This document shows, one piece after another, positions 51,218 to 59,743 of a stretch of 64,000 bases of DNA (position 1 is its first letter; each line of letters starts with the position of its first letter). Origin of the DNA: Alkalihalobacillus deserti. GTDB lineage: Bacteria > Bacillota > Bacilli > Bacillales > Bacillaceae_D. The position numbers and the translations under genes were made by a program. The notes below the pieces were generated by a model that saw only the letters and a program-made list of their open reading frames with translations, had not been told where the DNA came from and made no database searches. The stretch covers positions 248,001 to 312,000 of the forward strand of contig NZ_JAJAFR010000005.1 in NCBI RefSeq assembly GCF_020734105.1. Direction: 5' to 3'.

Positions 51218-52234
51218 ATGAAAGCTGTTCAAGTAACAGGCGCACATAAGCTTGCGATTATTGAAAAGGAAAAACCAGTCATAACAGAGGCAAATCAAGT
51301 ACTAGTAAAAGTGAAAATGGTCGGTATTTGCGGGTCAGATATGCATATTTACCACGGAACCAATCCATTAGCGACACTGCCCAGAATTATTGGGCATGAG
51401 GTCACAGGTCAAGTAGAAGAAATTGGAGTTAATGTGACGGGCCTTTCTATTGGAGATAAAGTAGTCATAGAGCCCATTGAAACATGTGGTGAATGCTATG
51501 CCTGTCGTACGGGAAGAAAGAATGTCTGCAGCAAGTTAGAAGTATATGGCGTTCACCTGGAAGGCGGAATGCAAGAATACTTAGTCATGCCAGACTACTT
51601 AGTTCATAAAGTGAGTCAGGATTTAGATTGGAAAGAGTCTGTATTGGTTGAGCCATTTACAATTGGGGCACAGGCCACTTGGCGTGGAAATGTGAAAGAG
51701 GGAGACACGGTGTTAATCATGGGTGCTGGTCCAATTGGTCTTTGTTGTTTGAAGATGGCCAAGGCAAAAGGCGCAACCTGTATGATTACAGATCTAAGTG
51801 AGGATCGTCTAGAATTTGCAAAGTCTTGGGGAGCAGATATCACGATCAATGCCGCAAAGGAAGATGTAAGAGAAAAAGTATTGAGCATAACCGAAGGCGA
51901 AGGGGCAAACATTGTCATCGATGCGGTTTGTATCCCGAAAACATTTGAGGATGCCGTTGAAGTGGTTTCTCCTGCTGGATATGTGGTCGTGCTTGGATTT
52001 GATACAGCTGCTTCTAGTATTCCGCAGTTGCCTATTACGAAAAAGGAAGTCACGGTTGTCGGTTCACGATTACAAACGGATAAATTTCCTGAAGTGATTC
52101 AATTATTCAATGAAAAGACGTTAGGAATAGAAGATATGGTGACACATGAATTTCCAGTAGAGAAGATTAAAGATGCGATCTCATTAATTGAAAAGTCTCC
52201 TAATGAAATCCGCAAAGTAGTAGTCACATTTTAA
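51218..52234 (+). CDS. Zinc-dependent MDR dehydrogenase, probably hexonate 5-dehydrogenase
   Basis: This 338-residue medium-chain dehydrogenase has catalytic zinc ligands in [12 protein letters not shown] and [14 protein letters not shown], a structural-zinc loop ([15 protein letters not shown], about 90-105) and an NAD-binding [18 protein letters not shown]. The class holds L-galactonate 5-dehydrogenase (LgoD/YjjN), L-gulonate 5-dehydrogenase and RspB. In this operon it could oxidise L-gulonate to D-fructuronate, which UxuB then reduces to D-mannonate. This role is inferred from context; sorbitol or threonine dehydrogenase activity is less likely. Confidence 0.85.
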   Translation: MKAVQVTGAHKLAIIEKEKPVITEANQVLVKVKMVGICGSDMHIYHGTNPLATLPRIIGHEVTGQVEEIGVNVTGLSIGDKVVIEPIETCGECYACRTGRKNVCSKLEVYGVHLEGGMQEYLVMPDYLVHKVSQDLDWKESVLVEPFTIGAQATWRGNVKEGDTVLIMGAGPIGLCCLKMAKAKGATCMITDLSEDRLEFAKSWGADITINAAKEDVREKVLSITEGEGANIVIDAVCIPKTFEDAVEVVSPAGYVVVLGFDTAASSIPQLPITKKEVTVVGSRLQTDKFPEVIQLFNEKTLGIEDMVTHEFPVEKIKDAISLIEKSPNEIRKVVVTF

Positions 52235-52258
52235 AAAATGATTGAGGGGTTAAATACG

Positions 52259-52909
52259 ATGATTCAAAAATCTAAGATCATAATGGAAATGGTGGAGTCT
52301 GGCGTAGTGGCAGTTATCCGCACAGAAAGTGAAGAGGAAGCCATCCAGACTTCTAGTGCTTGTATGGAAGGTGGAATTAGATCGATTGAAGTAACGTTTA
52401 CCGTGCCTGGGGCAGCAGATGTTATTTCGACTTTGGCGAAAAAGCCTGAGTTTAAAAACTTACTCGTTGGTGCCGGGAGCGTTTTAGATAGTGAGACAGC
52501 TCGGATTGCGATACTTGCTGGGGCAAAATATGTTGTAAGTCCTTGTTTTGATCAAGATACCGCCATCCTGTGCAACAGGTACCAAATCCCTTACATGCCG
52601 GGCTGCATGACAGTAACGGAAATGAAAACGGCGATGGAGTACGGTGCAGAAATTGTCAAAATGTTCCCGGGAAATCATTACTCACCATCAATCGTGAAAT
52701 CAATTAAAGGTCCCATTCCGCAAGTTTCAATTATGCCAACAGGCGGAGTTAATCTTGAAAATGCAAAAGAGTGGATCAAAAGTGGAGCCGTTGCAGTCGG
52801 AATTGGCAGCGACTTAGCCAAACCTGCTAAAGTAGGAAACTATGAAGAAGTGACTGCTTTAGCTAAACAATATTGTGATCTCGTTAAAGAAGCAAGAGCT
52901 GAAATGTAA
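52259..52909 (+). CDS. kdgA: KDPG/KHG aldolase
   Basis: This 216-residue class I aldolase of the Entner-Doudoroff type has VVAVIRTESEEEAIQ, IEVTFTVPGAADVI (active-site Glu), LLVGAGSVLD, KYVVSPCFD with the Schiff-base Lys region, and IMPTGGVNLENAKEWI. It splits 2-keto-3-deoxy-6-phosphogluconate to pyruvate and glyceraldehyde-3-phosphate. ATG 52259 is chosen because GAGGGG precedes it; ATG 52238 has no site. It is the last catabolic step of the pathway encoded in this operon. Confidence 0.93.
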   Translation: MIQKSKIIMEMVESGVVAVIRTESEEEAIQTSSACMEGGIRSIEVTFTVPGAADVISTLAKKPEFKNLLVGAGSVLDSETARIAILAGAKYVVSPCFDQDTAILCNRYQIPYMPGCMTVTEMKTAMEYGAEIVKMFPGNHYSPSIVKSIKGPIPQVSIMPTGGVNLENAKEWIKSGAVAVGIGSDLAKPAKVGNYEEVTALAKQYCDLVKEARAEM

Positions 52910-52930
52910 TAGAATATTGGAGTGGATCAT

Positions 52931-53992
52931 ATGAAAATGGTATTTAGATGGTTCGGGGAAGGGAACGATAGTGTTTCTTTAAAACACATTGGCCAAATCC
53001 CGGGCGTAGAAGGTGTAGTATGGGCGCTTCATGATGTCCCCGTTGGAGAAGAATGGCCAATGGATAAAATTTTAGAAGTGAAAAAGCAAGCTGATAAGCA
53101 TGATCTTAATATTGATGTTGTGGAAAGTGTAAATGTTCATGAAGATATTAAGCTTGGTTTGCCTACAAGGGACTTATACATTCAAAATTTTAAAAAGACC
53201 ATTGAGAAGTTAGCGCAAGTCGGGGTTAAGGTGATCTGTTATAACTTTATGCCTGTATTTGACTGGATTCGTACAGATCTATTTAAAGAGCTTGAGGATG
53301 GTTCAACGGCGCTTTTTTATGAAGGATCGAAAATTGAAAATATCGATCCAATGGATTTAGTCAAAAAAATCAGTAAAAACTCAAATTTAACGATCCCTGG
53401 TTGGGAACCTGAAAGACTTTCTCATTTGGCTAAGTTATTTGAAGCTTACAAAGATGTGACAACAGAAGATTTATGGGATAACTTAAAATACTTCTTAGAT
53501 GAAATTATTCCAGTTGCAGAAAAACATGATATTAAAATGGGGATTCATCCAGATGATCCGCCATATCCGGTTTTCGGTTTGCCGCGGATTATTATTAATC
53601 GCGAAAACATTCAACGATTGTTAAGTCTTGTTGATAACCCGTATAACGGTTTAACGCTATGTAGCGGTTCTTTAGGAGCCAATCCGAATAATAACATCGG
53701 AGAAATGGTTCGTGAATTTGCAGATCGCATTGCGTTTGCTCATATCCGCAATGTTCGAATATATGAAAATGGTGACTTTATCGAGACATCCCACAGAACC
53801 GAGGATGGCTCAGTTGATATTTACGACATTGTCAAAGCGTATCATGAGAATGACTTTACAGGATATGCGAGACCCGATCATGGAAGGCATATTTGGGACG
53901 AAGAATGCCGACCTGGATATGGGTTATATGACCGTGCGCTAGGAATTATGTATATGTGGGGAATTTGGGATTCTCTTGAAAGACAGAAGTAA
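52931..53992 (+). CDS. uxuA: D-mannonate dehydratase UxuA
   Basis: This 353-residue protein matches UxuA from its start (KMVFRWFGEGNDSVSLKHIG) and has metal-site residues in MGIHPDDPPYPVFGLPRII, LTLCSGSLGANPNN, FAHIRNV and ARPDHGRHIW. UxuA dehydrates D-mannonate to 2-keto-3-deoxygluconate, the substrate of KdgK. ATG 52931 follows TTGGAGTGG; a GTG three codons earlier is part of that site. It is 21 bases after kdgA and 51 bases before the SDR gene. Its length fits the family (about 350-395). Confidence 0.95.
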   Translation: MKMVFRWFGEGNDSVSLKHIGQIPGVEGVVWALHDVPVGEEWPMDKILEVKKQADKHDLNIDVVESVNVHEDIKLGLPTRDLYIQNFKKTIEKLAQVGVKVICYNFMPVFDWIRTDLFKELEDGSTALFYEGSKIENIDPMDLVKKISKNSNLTIPGWEPERLSHLAKLFEAYKDVTTEDLWDNLKYFLDEIIPVAEKHDIKMGIHPDDPPYPVFGLPRIIINRENIQRLLSLVDNPYNGLTLCSGSLGANPNNNIGEMVREFADRIAFAHIRNVRIYENGDFIETSHRTEDGSVDIYDIVKAYHENDFTGYARPDHGRHIWDEECRPGYGLYDRALGIMYMWGIWDSLERQK

Positions 53993-54043
53993 GTGTGAAG
54001 ACTTCTTGCAAGTATAGTAAATTTATGAGGGGAGTGTTGGGTT

Positions 54044-54892
54044 ATGTTGCCACTAAATGAAAACCTTAAGGGAAAAGTAGCCGTGATTACTGGAGGAAGT
54101 GGTGTCCTCTGTAGTGCGATGGCAAAGGAACTGGCCAGACAGGGAGTTAAGGTAGCGATTCTTAATCGAACGGAAGAAAAAGGGAAAGAAGTTGAACAAA
54201 GTATTAGAGAAGCGGGAGGAGAGGCTTTAGCGATTGCTTGTGATGTTCTGGATATTGAAAACATCAAAAAAGCAGAACAAATCGTAACAGATACATTTGG
54301 TGTTTGTGACATTTTAATAAATGGAGCCGGCGGAAACCATCCAGACGGAATTACGACAAATGAAATCTTCCAACAAGAAGATTTGGAAAAGGATGACGTC
54401 TCTACTTTCTTTGATTTAAAGAGTGAAGGATTTAGCCATGTTTTTAACTTGAACATTTTAGGAACGGTAAACCCAACACAAATCTTTTTAAAGAAAATGA
54501 TTCAAAAAGAAGATGCGGTTGTAATCAATATGTCGTCAATGAGTGCCCCGTCCCCAATGACGAAGGTTCCTGCCTATAGTGCGGCAAAAGCGGGTATTGA
54601 TAATTTTACACAGTGGCTAGCCGTACATATGGCTCAAGCAGGAGTACGTGTAAATGCCATCGCACCAGGTTTCTTTTTAACAGCACAAAACCGAAATCTA
54701 TTAACAAATGAAGACGGTTCACTCACTGAGAGAGCGAATAAGATTATTACACATACACCGATGAGAAGATTTGGTGATCCTGAAGATTTACTTGGAACAT
54801 TATTATGGTTAGTTGACAGCAATATGTCTAGATTTGTAACAGGTGTAACCATCCCGGTTGATGGTGGATTTATGGCGTATTCGGGTGTTTAG
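54044..54892 (+). CDS. uxuB: D-mannonate oxidoreductase, SDR type (UxuB/YjmF)
   Basis: This 282-residue short-chain dehydrogenase has [20 protein letters not shown] (nucleotide site), [31 protein letters not shown] (Ser-Tyr-Lys catalytic set) and the end [13 protein letters not shown]. It matches the Bacillus UxuB (YjmF) proteins, which interconvert D-fructuronate and D-mannonate with NAD(H), unlike the unrelated polyol-dehydrogenase-type UxuB of E. coli. ATG 54044 follows GAGGGGAG. It is the last gene of the operon; a terminator hairpin follows. Confidence 0.9.
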   Translation: MLPLNENLKGKVAVITGGSGVLCSAMAKELARQGVKVAILNRTEEKGKEVEQSIREAGGEALAIACDVLDIENIKKAEQIVTDTFGVCDILINGAGGNHPDGITTNEIFQQEDLEKDDVSTFFDLKSEGFSHVFNLNILGTVNPTQIFLKKMIQKEDAVVINMSSMSAPSPMTKVPAYSAAKAGIDNFTQWLAVHMAQAGVRVNAIAPGFFLTAQNRNLLTNEDGSLTERANKIITHTPMRRFGDPEDLLGTLLWLVDSNMSRFVTGVTIPVDGGFMAYSGV

Positions 54893-54901
54893 GCGTTTAC
54901 G

Positions 54902-54940
54902 GGAAGCATGGGGACGGTTCCTATGCTTCCAAATCTTTTT
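54902..54940 (+). terminator. Terminator of the hexonate operon
   Basis: GGAAGCAT (54902-54909) pairs with ATGCTTCC (54923-54930) and is followed by AAATCTTTTTT. The loop contains the dispersed GGGGACGGTTC word. The following 520 bases (54941-55458) show no gene. Confidence 0.7.
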
Positions 54941-55458
54941 TCGCAATGTAACCAAAGAACCTATGGAAAGATAAAGGATTCTTCTATAGTACCTACATCC
55001 TATTTAAAAACCCACACAAAAAATGGATGAAAAATGCAATGAAATAGTATATGATAAATTTATTAAAAGGAAATACTACTCTTGATACTATTCAACCTCT
55101 TAAAAAAAACATAAATTCCTCTTGATCATTTCTTTTCAAGCAATCACCTTATCACCTATGGAACAGCAAAGTGCCTACTTTTTACTATATATGAACCCAA
55201 AAGAGCTCACAGGTAAGCAAACTACTTTATTAACTCAAATAAGTAAAAGCAAGTCAACCTACTTTTAAAGTATAAAAACCTCATCATCGTAATTTTTAGA
55301 AATGAATTCTACCATTTCCCTTCGGATAGCAAACCTCAAAAACCTTAACAGACCTTCATAGAAGAAAGTAAGCCCCAGTCATCACACAAGTAATCTCCCA
55401 TCATTTTTTTGAAATACAAATCGAATAAGACCATTTTCTTATGTCTGGAGGAAAACAT

Positions 55459-55638
55459 ATGCCAGCGAAAATAACGAGTATTGGCATAAAAGGCTTAGAT
55501 GGCTATCGTGTCCAAGCGGAAGTTCAACTCATTGATGGGTTCGAATCCATTGTCGTCGTAGGACTGCCAGATAAGAATCGAAAGAGAGGGTATCTGCCGC
55601 ATTACACGAACCGGTTATTGATTAGTGCGATTTGCTAA
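55459..55638 (+). pseudogene. N-terminal fragment of a ComM/YifB-type ATPase gene
   Basis: The first 45 codons read PAKITSIGIKGLDGYRVQAE, VQLIDGFESIVVVGLPD, the N-terminus of YifB/ComM Mg-chelatase-like AAA proteins (about 510 residues). The frame then turns into unrelated sequence (NRKRGYLPHYTNRLLISAIC) and stops at 59 codons; no Walker motifs follow. ATG 55459 has a good GGAGG site, so the truncated peptide may still be translated. ComM proteins help branch migration during natural transformation. This is a remnant after deletion. Confidence 0.8.
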
Positions 55639-55651
55639 TTTAAAAAATGAT

Positions 55652-55690
55652 AAAGGCAGTCTCCTTTTAGGTTGGCTGTCTTTGTTTACA
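55652..55690 (+). terminator. Terminator after the ComM fragment
   Basis: AAAGGCAGTC (55652-55661) pairs with GGCTGTCTTT (55674-55683) with two wobbles, followed by GTTT. Confidence 0.65.
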
Positions 55691-55899
55691 GTAATCTAGT
55701 AATGACTTCATTCTTAGGAAGTAGAAATTTGTAATAATATAGAAAAATATGGTCATAGGTACAATCATTTTGTATTTTCAGCAATGGATATGGTGCCTGT
55801 CTCTCCCCGGATAATGCGCCAATGGGCTTTGGTTCTTTTTTGGAGTTCTGTTATAAAGCGTTATAGTTCTTGTGGTGGGGGAGGAACCTAGATTAGCCA

Positions 55900-56013
55900 A
55901 TGGCAGGTACAACTTTCGCTGCTATAACTTTTTTAGTAGCGGTTATACTACTAGTAGCTCAGTTGTCTTTTTTAGTCACAATAATAAATACTAAAAAGAC
56001 ATTGGGGATTTGA
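55900..56013 (+). CDS. Possible 37-residue hydrophobic peptide
   Basis: ATG 55900 opens 37 codons encoding AGTTFAAITFLVAVILLVAQ, LSFLVTIINTKKTLGI, a single membrane-spanning helix with a basic tail. The nearest purine-rich site (GGGGGAGGA) is about 14 bases upstream, which is too far for efficient use. It precedes a lipoprotein gene by 30 bases. It is either a small membrane peptide or a chance frame. Confidence 0.3.
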   Translation: MAGTTFAAITFLVAVILLVAQLSFLVTIINTKKTLGI

Positions 56014-56043
56014 TTACAGAAAGAGACAGGAGGCATTTTACAT

Positions 56044-56679
56044 ATGAAAAAAGGAATCACATTTATGATGCTCGCTTTATTTTTTGCTATGATTTCAGCA
56101 TGTGGTGAATCGGAAGCAATAGATGAGGCGGTTGGGGAAGAAGAAGTGGAACCTATACCAGTTGAAGAGGGAGAGGCTGTTGACGAGGATCAGTCGGTTG
56201 ACGTTGATACAGGTCTTTTAAGCGTCGTGATTACAATCCCTCCAGATATGCTTGAAGGCCAAGATATAGAGCAATTGATTGCGGATGCAGAAGAAGCTGG
56301 TGTAAGAGAAGCGACAGAAAACGAAGATGGCTCGCTTACTTATGAAATGTCTAGGGCGACACATAATGAGATGATAAAGGAGATGGAAGAAGGAATCAAC
56401 GAAAACCTTGAGGAAATAAAAGATAGTGAAGACTATCCGTCCATTCAGGATGTAACTGCTAATAACTCCTATTCTGAGTTTACTTTAGTCGTTGATCAAG
56501 AAGCTTTTGAAAACAGTTTTGATGGGTTGGCGGCATTAGGGCTGGCGATGACAGGAATGTATTATCAACAATTTAATGGAGATGATCCAGATCACATGAA
56601 AGTAACGGTACATTTTAAAAATGCTGAGACAGGTGAGGTGTTTGATACAACGGTGTATCCTGATGCGTTTGATGAGTAG
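56044..56679 (+). CDS. Hypothetical lipoprotein
   Basis: This 211-residue lipoprotein has lipobox ISAC (Cys 20), a very acidic linker (residues 22-57) and a soluble domain (about 60-208: LLSVVITIPPDMLEGQDIEQ, NSYSEFTLVVDQEAFENSFD, MKVTVHFKNAETGEVF). ATG 56044 follows GACAGGAGG. I do not recognise a family. Similar acidic lipoproteins occur elsewhere in the window (36.6 kb), in keeping with a salt- or alkali-adapted cell surface. An 81-nt repeat core and a long hairpin follow its stop. Confidence 0.72.
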   Translation: MKKGITFMMLALFFAMISACGESEAIDEAVGEEEVEPIPVEEGEAVDEDQSVDVDTGLLSVVITIPPDMLEGQDIEQLIADAEEAGVREATENEDGSLTYEMSRATHNEMIKEMEEGINENLEEIKDSEDYPSIQDVTANNSYSEFTLVVDQEAFENSFDGLAALGLAMTGMYYQQFNGDDPDHMKVTVHFKNAETGEVFDTTVYPDAFDE

Positions 56680-56740
56680 GTTGCGGTACCCTTTTTGGTG
56701 CCTGACCCCCACTGCGTTAATGCTGTAAAGCGCCGGGAAA

Positions 56741-56821
56741 GCAATGGCTCCACACGTTGCGCGCCTGCTATGAGAAATCCACTAAAAAGCAGTAAAACAA
56801 AGCAACGGTTCCGATCATTGC
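56741..56821 (+). repeat. 81-nt structured core, diverged third copy
   Basis: It has exactly the length and layout of the cores in copies A and B: GCAATG (56741-56746) with CATTGC (56816-56821), an 8x8 internal loop (GCTCCACA opposite GTTCCGAT), then CGTTGC (56755-56760) with GCAACG (56802-56807), and a 41-nt apical part with GAGAAA, CCAC and TAAAAC at the same or one-base-shifted places. The inner helix is CACTGC/GCAGTG in copies A and B, so both arms changed together. Confidence 0.75.
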
Positions 56822-56825
56822 TTTA

Positions 56826-56870
56826 AAGGCCAGTGAAAAAGGGGAAAACCGTACCTTTTTCACTGGCCTT
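56826..56870. terminator. Long hairpin between convergent genes
   Basis: AAGGCCAGTGAAAAAGG (56826-56842) pairs perfectly with CCTTTTTCACTGGCCTT (56854-56870). It stands 4 bases after the 81-nt core, like the end hairpin of copies A and B, and 20 bases before the end of the minus-strand dehydrogenase gene, for which it can serve as terminator. Confidence 0.7.
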
Positions 56871-56890
56871 AAAAAATTGGAGGGAGCTTG

Positions 56891-57835
56891 TTATTTTTTA
56901 TTGTCAGATAACCATTGTAAGACATTCTTTAAAGAAGAGTCGGCAAATCGCTTTAAGACATCATACGTTATATAACCTACATGTGGAGTTAGAATTGTAT
57001 TTGAACAATTTTTAAATGGATTTTCGACTAAAGGCTCAGTAGAAAGAGTATCAATTCCGGCACCTAAAAGATGATTATTGTTTAAAATTCTTGCTAATTC
57101 TTGCTCATCGACCAGCTCACCTCGAGATGTATTAATCAAAATAGCTCCTTTTTTTAACAAAGACAGTTTGTCACGGTCTAATAATTGACGGAATTCAGGC
57201 AGGAGTCGCAAGTGTAAAGATACGATATCTGAAGTAGCAAGAACTTCTTCAAGACTGACGATTTCTACATTGTACTCTTCTTTTTCATTTCCTTCTCTAC
57301 CTCGAGGACGCCAAGCAACAACTTCCATCCCAATACTATTAGCTACTTGACTAACTCCTTTCCCGATTTTCCCAAAGCCAATTAATCCTAGGCGCTTATT
57401 TCTTAATTCAATACCGGGTAACTGTTCCCACTTTCCTTCTTTAATTGAAACTTGATGGTATGAAAATTGCCTGGCACAACCAATCATAAGCCCAACAGTT
57501 AATTCAACAACAGACTGAGAAGAAACTCCTTCCGTAGTGAGAATCTCAATGCCGTTTTTTTTGGCAGCAACTTGGTCAATGTGGTTTAGGCCTTTACCGG
57601 TTTGAGAGATTAAAGATAAGCTTGGTAGTTGATTTATAACGCTTCCATTTAGTGGAGTGCGTTCACGCATGAGCACAACAATTTCAGTATCTTCTAAAAC
57701 ATCAATAATCTCTTGATTGCTTTTCATTTTTTCATGATGAAGATGAATATCATGTCCTGCTTTTAGTAGTTCTAAGTAAAATTCTGAGTTTGAAAAAACA
57801 TTTTCATAATCACCTAATATAGTGATCGTACTCAT
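56891..57835 (-). CDS. D-2-hydroxyacid dehydrogenase (NAD-dependent)
   Basis: This 314-residue enzyme of the D-isomer-specific 2-hydroxyacid dehydrogenase family has a Rossmann motif LGLIGFGKIGKGVSQVANSI, INTSRGELVDEQELARIL with the catalytic Arg, STEPLVENPF with Glu and LTPHVGYIT with the catalytic His. It would reversibly oxidise a D-2-hydroxy acid to a 2-oxo acid. ATG 57835 has GAGGAGGTAGAG upstream. It is transcribed away from the TcuA-like gene, sharing a 196-base promoter region that contains a repeated LysR-type motif, so it probably belongs to the same polycarboxylate pathway. Confidence 0.9.
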   Translation of the reverse strand: MSTITILGDYENVFSNSEFYLELLKAGHDIHLHHEKMKSNQEIIDVLEDTEIVVLMRERTPLNGSVINQLPSLSLISQTGKGLNHIDQVAAKKNGIEILTTEGVSSQSVVELTVGLMIGCARQFSYHQVSIKEGKWEQLPGIELRNKRLGLIGFGKIGKGVSQVANSIGMEVVAWRPRGREGNEKEEYNVEIVSLEEVLATSDIVSLHLRLLPEFRQLLDRDKLSLLKKGAILINTSRGELVDEQELARILNNNHLLGAGIDTLSTEPLVENPFKNCSNTILTPHVGYITYDVLKRFADSSLKNVLQWLSDNKK

Positions 57836-57922
57836 ATCTCTACCTCCTCATTGGTTACTTTAAATATTACAATAAAATTAGTTTTGTTTAAATCTATTTT
57901 AAGATAAAAATTACTTATGATA

Positions 57923-57949
57923 ATTGATAAAATAATTATATTTCACTTA
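57923..57949 (+). promoter_or_regulatory. 27-bp motif, copy 1 (divergent promoter region)
   Basis: ATTGATAAAATAATTATATT followed by TCACTTA; 26 of 27 bases are repeated at 59633-59659, and a shortened form is at 63841-63855. Each copy is upstream of a gene of the island. It is a candidate LysR-type operator or shared promoter. Confidence 0.65.
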
Positions 57950-58031
57950 CATAATTGGTTCATGTACGATTTGAACTAGGAAGAAAAAGTAATTATGTAG
58001 ATAAAATTATACTTATTTGAGGAGGCCTATT

Positions 58032-59534
58032 ATGCCACAACGATTTGACCTGGTAGTTGTTGGAGCAGGAAATGCAGCTCTTTGTGCTGCGATTTCTGCA
58101 AAAGAGAAAGGTGTAAATGTATTGGTCCTAGAACGTGGACCTCGCCACAAAAGAGGTGGTAACTCATTTTTTACAGATGGTGCCATTCGTTTTGCTTTTA
58201 ATGGTAAGGATGACATAAGAGCAATCATTCCTAAATTAACAGATGAAGAAGCATCAAAAATTAATATTCCTAGATATAGTGAAGTAGATTATTATGAAGA
58301 TCTCATGAGAGTCACAAACGGACAAAGTAATCCAGAGCTAGCCAAGCAACTTGTAACTAAATCTTATAAAACGATTAAATGGATGAAAGAACAAGGAGTC
58401 AACTTTGATCTCATCTATGATAATCAATCATTTTTGAAAGACGGTGTTTATCAATTTTGGGGTGGCCTACCTGTCAAGACAGAAGACAAAGGTGTTGGGT
58501 TAATTAAACAGTTAAATGCACGTGCCGAACAACTGGGGATTGATATTTGGTATGACTCCCGAGCTATTAAATTAAATACGGAAGATCAACGAATTTCCTC
58601 TATTGTTGTTCAACAAGGTGATAAGGAAGTTACAGTCGAGACAAAGAGTGTTGTACTAGCGTGTGGTAGTTTTGAGGCAAACAAAAAAATGCGTAGTGAG
58701 CATATAGGAGAGGAGTGGGAAGCGGCTATTGTGCGTGGAACTGAATTTAATACAGGTGACGGAATTACAATGGCGTTAGAAATAGGAGCACAACGCTACG
58801 GGGAATGGTCTGGATGCCATTCAATTGGAACAGATGCTAATGCTCCTAAGGTTGGTGATTTTACAAAGCCTGGTGATATTTTCAAAAAGCATTCATATCC
58901 TCTTGGAATCATGATTAACAAGGACGGCTACAGATTTGTTGATGAAGGAGCAGATTTTAGAAATTATACGTATGCTAAGTATGGACGTGAAATTCTCAAA
59001 CAACCAGGTCATATTGCTTACCAAGTTTATGATTCACAAGTTCGTCCAATGTTGCGAAAAGAATATGATCTCGAAGAAGCGACTTTCTATCAAGCTGAAA
59101 CTCTTGAAGAACTAGTAGACCAATTGCCTGTAAATAAGGAGCAATTCCTTCAGACGATAAAAGAATATAATAGTGCTGTACAAGAAGGGAATTATAACCC
59201 TACAGAAAAAGACGGCAAAAACACAAGAGGAATTACCCCTCCAAAATCGAATTGGGCATTAGAGGTAAAAGAAGGTCCTTTTTATGTGTTCCCAGTTACA
59301 TGCGGTATTACGTTCTCTTTTGGAGCTTTACATGTAAATTCAGTTGGTGAAGTACTAGACCAAGAAGAGAAACCGATATCTGGACTGTTTGCAGCAGGTG
59401 AAATGGTAGGAGGGATATTTTACCGAAATTATCCTGGTGGATCTGGCTTAATGTCAGGTGCTGTTTTTGGCAAACTAGCAGGCGAATCTGCAGCTCAATA
59501 TGCAAATGAAGTGAAAGCGGATACAATAAAATAA
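58032..59534 (+). CDS. TcuA-like FAD-dependent dehydrogenase (tricarballylate dehydrogenase family)
   Basis: This 500-residue flavoprotein of the fumarate reductase/succinate dehydrogenase flavoprotein family has FAD-binding VVVGAGNAALCAAISAKEKG at the start, RGGNSFFTDGAIRF, VVLACGSFEANKKM and C-terminal GLFAAGEMVGG, NYPGGSGLMSGAVFGKLAG. It matches TcuA, which oxidises tricarballylate to cis-aconitate in Salmonella. ATG 58032 follows GAGGAGG; upstream in-frame codons overlap that site. No TcuB electron-transfer partner is in the window. With a TTT transporter and LysR regulator beside it, oxidation of an imported polycarboxylate is likely; the substrate is not proven. Confidence 0.87.
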   Translation: MPQRFDLVVVGAGNAALCAAISAKEKGVNVLVLERGPRHKRGGNSFFTDGAIRFAFNGKDDIRAIIPKLTDEEASKINIPRYSEVDYYEDLMRVTNGQSNPELAKQLVTKSYKTIKWMKEQGVNFDLIYDNQSFLKDGVYQFWGGLPVKTEDKGVGLIKQLNARAEQLGIDIWYDSRAIKLNTEDQRISSIVVQQGDKEVTVETKSVVLACGSFEANKKMRSEHIGEEWEAAIVRGTEFNTGDGITMALEIGAQRYGEWSGCHSIGTDANAPKVGDFTKPGDIFKKHSYPLGIMINKDGYRFVDEGADFRNYTYAKYGREILKQPGHIAYQVYDSQVRPMLRKEYDLEEATFYQAETLEELVDQLPVNKEQFLQTIKEYNSAVQEGNYNPTEKDGKNTRGITPPKSNWALEVKEGPFYVFPVTCGITFSFGALHVNSVGEVLDQEEKPISGLFAAGEMVGGIFYRNYPGGSGLMSGAVFGKLAGESAAQYANEVKADTIK

Positions 59535-59541
59535 ATACTAG

Positions 59542-59578
59542 AAAAACCTCTTTTTTTAATAGAAAAGGAGGTTTTTTG
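59542..59578 (+). terminator. Terminator of the TcuA-like gene
   Basis: AAAAACCTC (59542-59550) pairs with GAGGTTTTT (59568-59576), extended by a T-run against AAAA, and ends in T. Confidence 0.8.
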
Positions 59579-59632
59579 GTTTTGTATCCATGATTATACT
59601 TTCTTGAAATAAAATAAGTTTTTTTTATTAAG

Positions 59633-59659
59633 ATTAATAAAATAATTATATTTCACTTA
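59633..59659 (+). promoter_or_regulatory. 27-bp motif, copy 2 (upstream of the second TctC gene)
   Basis: ATTAATAAAATAATTATATT followed by TCACTTA, one base different from copy 1. It lies 84 bases before the tctC start, after the tcuA terminator, and so probably marks a separate co-regulated promoter. Confidence 0.65.
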
Positions 59660-59743
59660 TCAAAGATGTTGATGTAACATTCTATACAGTTAGAAATTAT
59701 TAATAAAGTTTATGAGTGTCAATCTTACTTAAGGGGGAGAAAA

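Noticed and set aside
56833-57015. 60-residue plus-strand ORF
   Set aside because: It begins in a terminator hairpin and overlaps the end of the well-supported D-2-hydroxyacid dehydrogenase gene.
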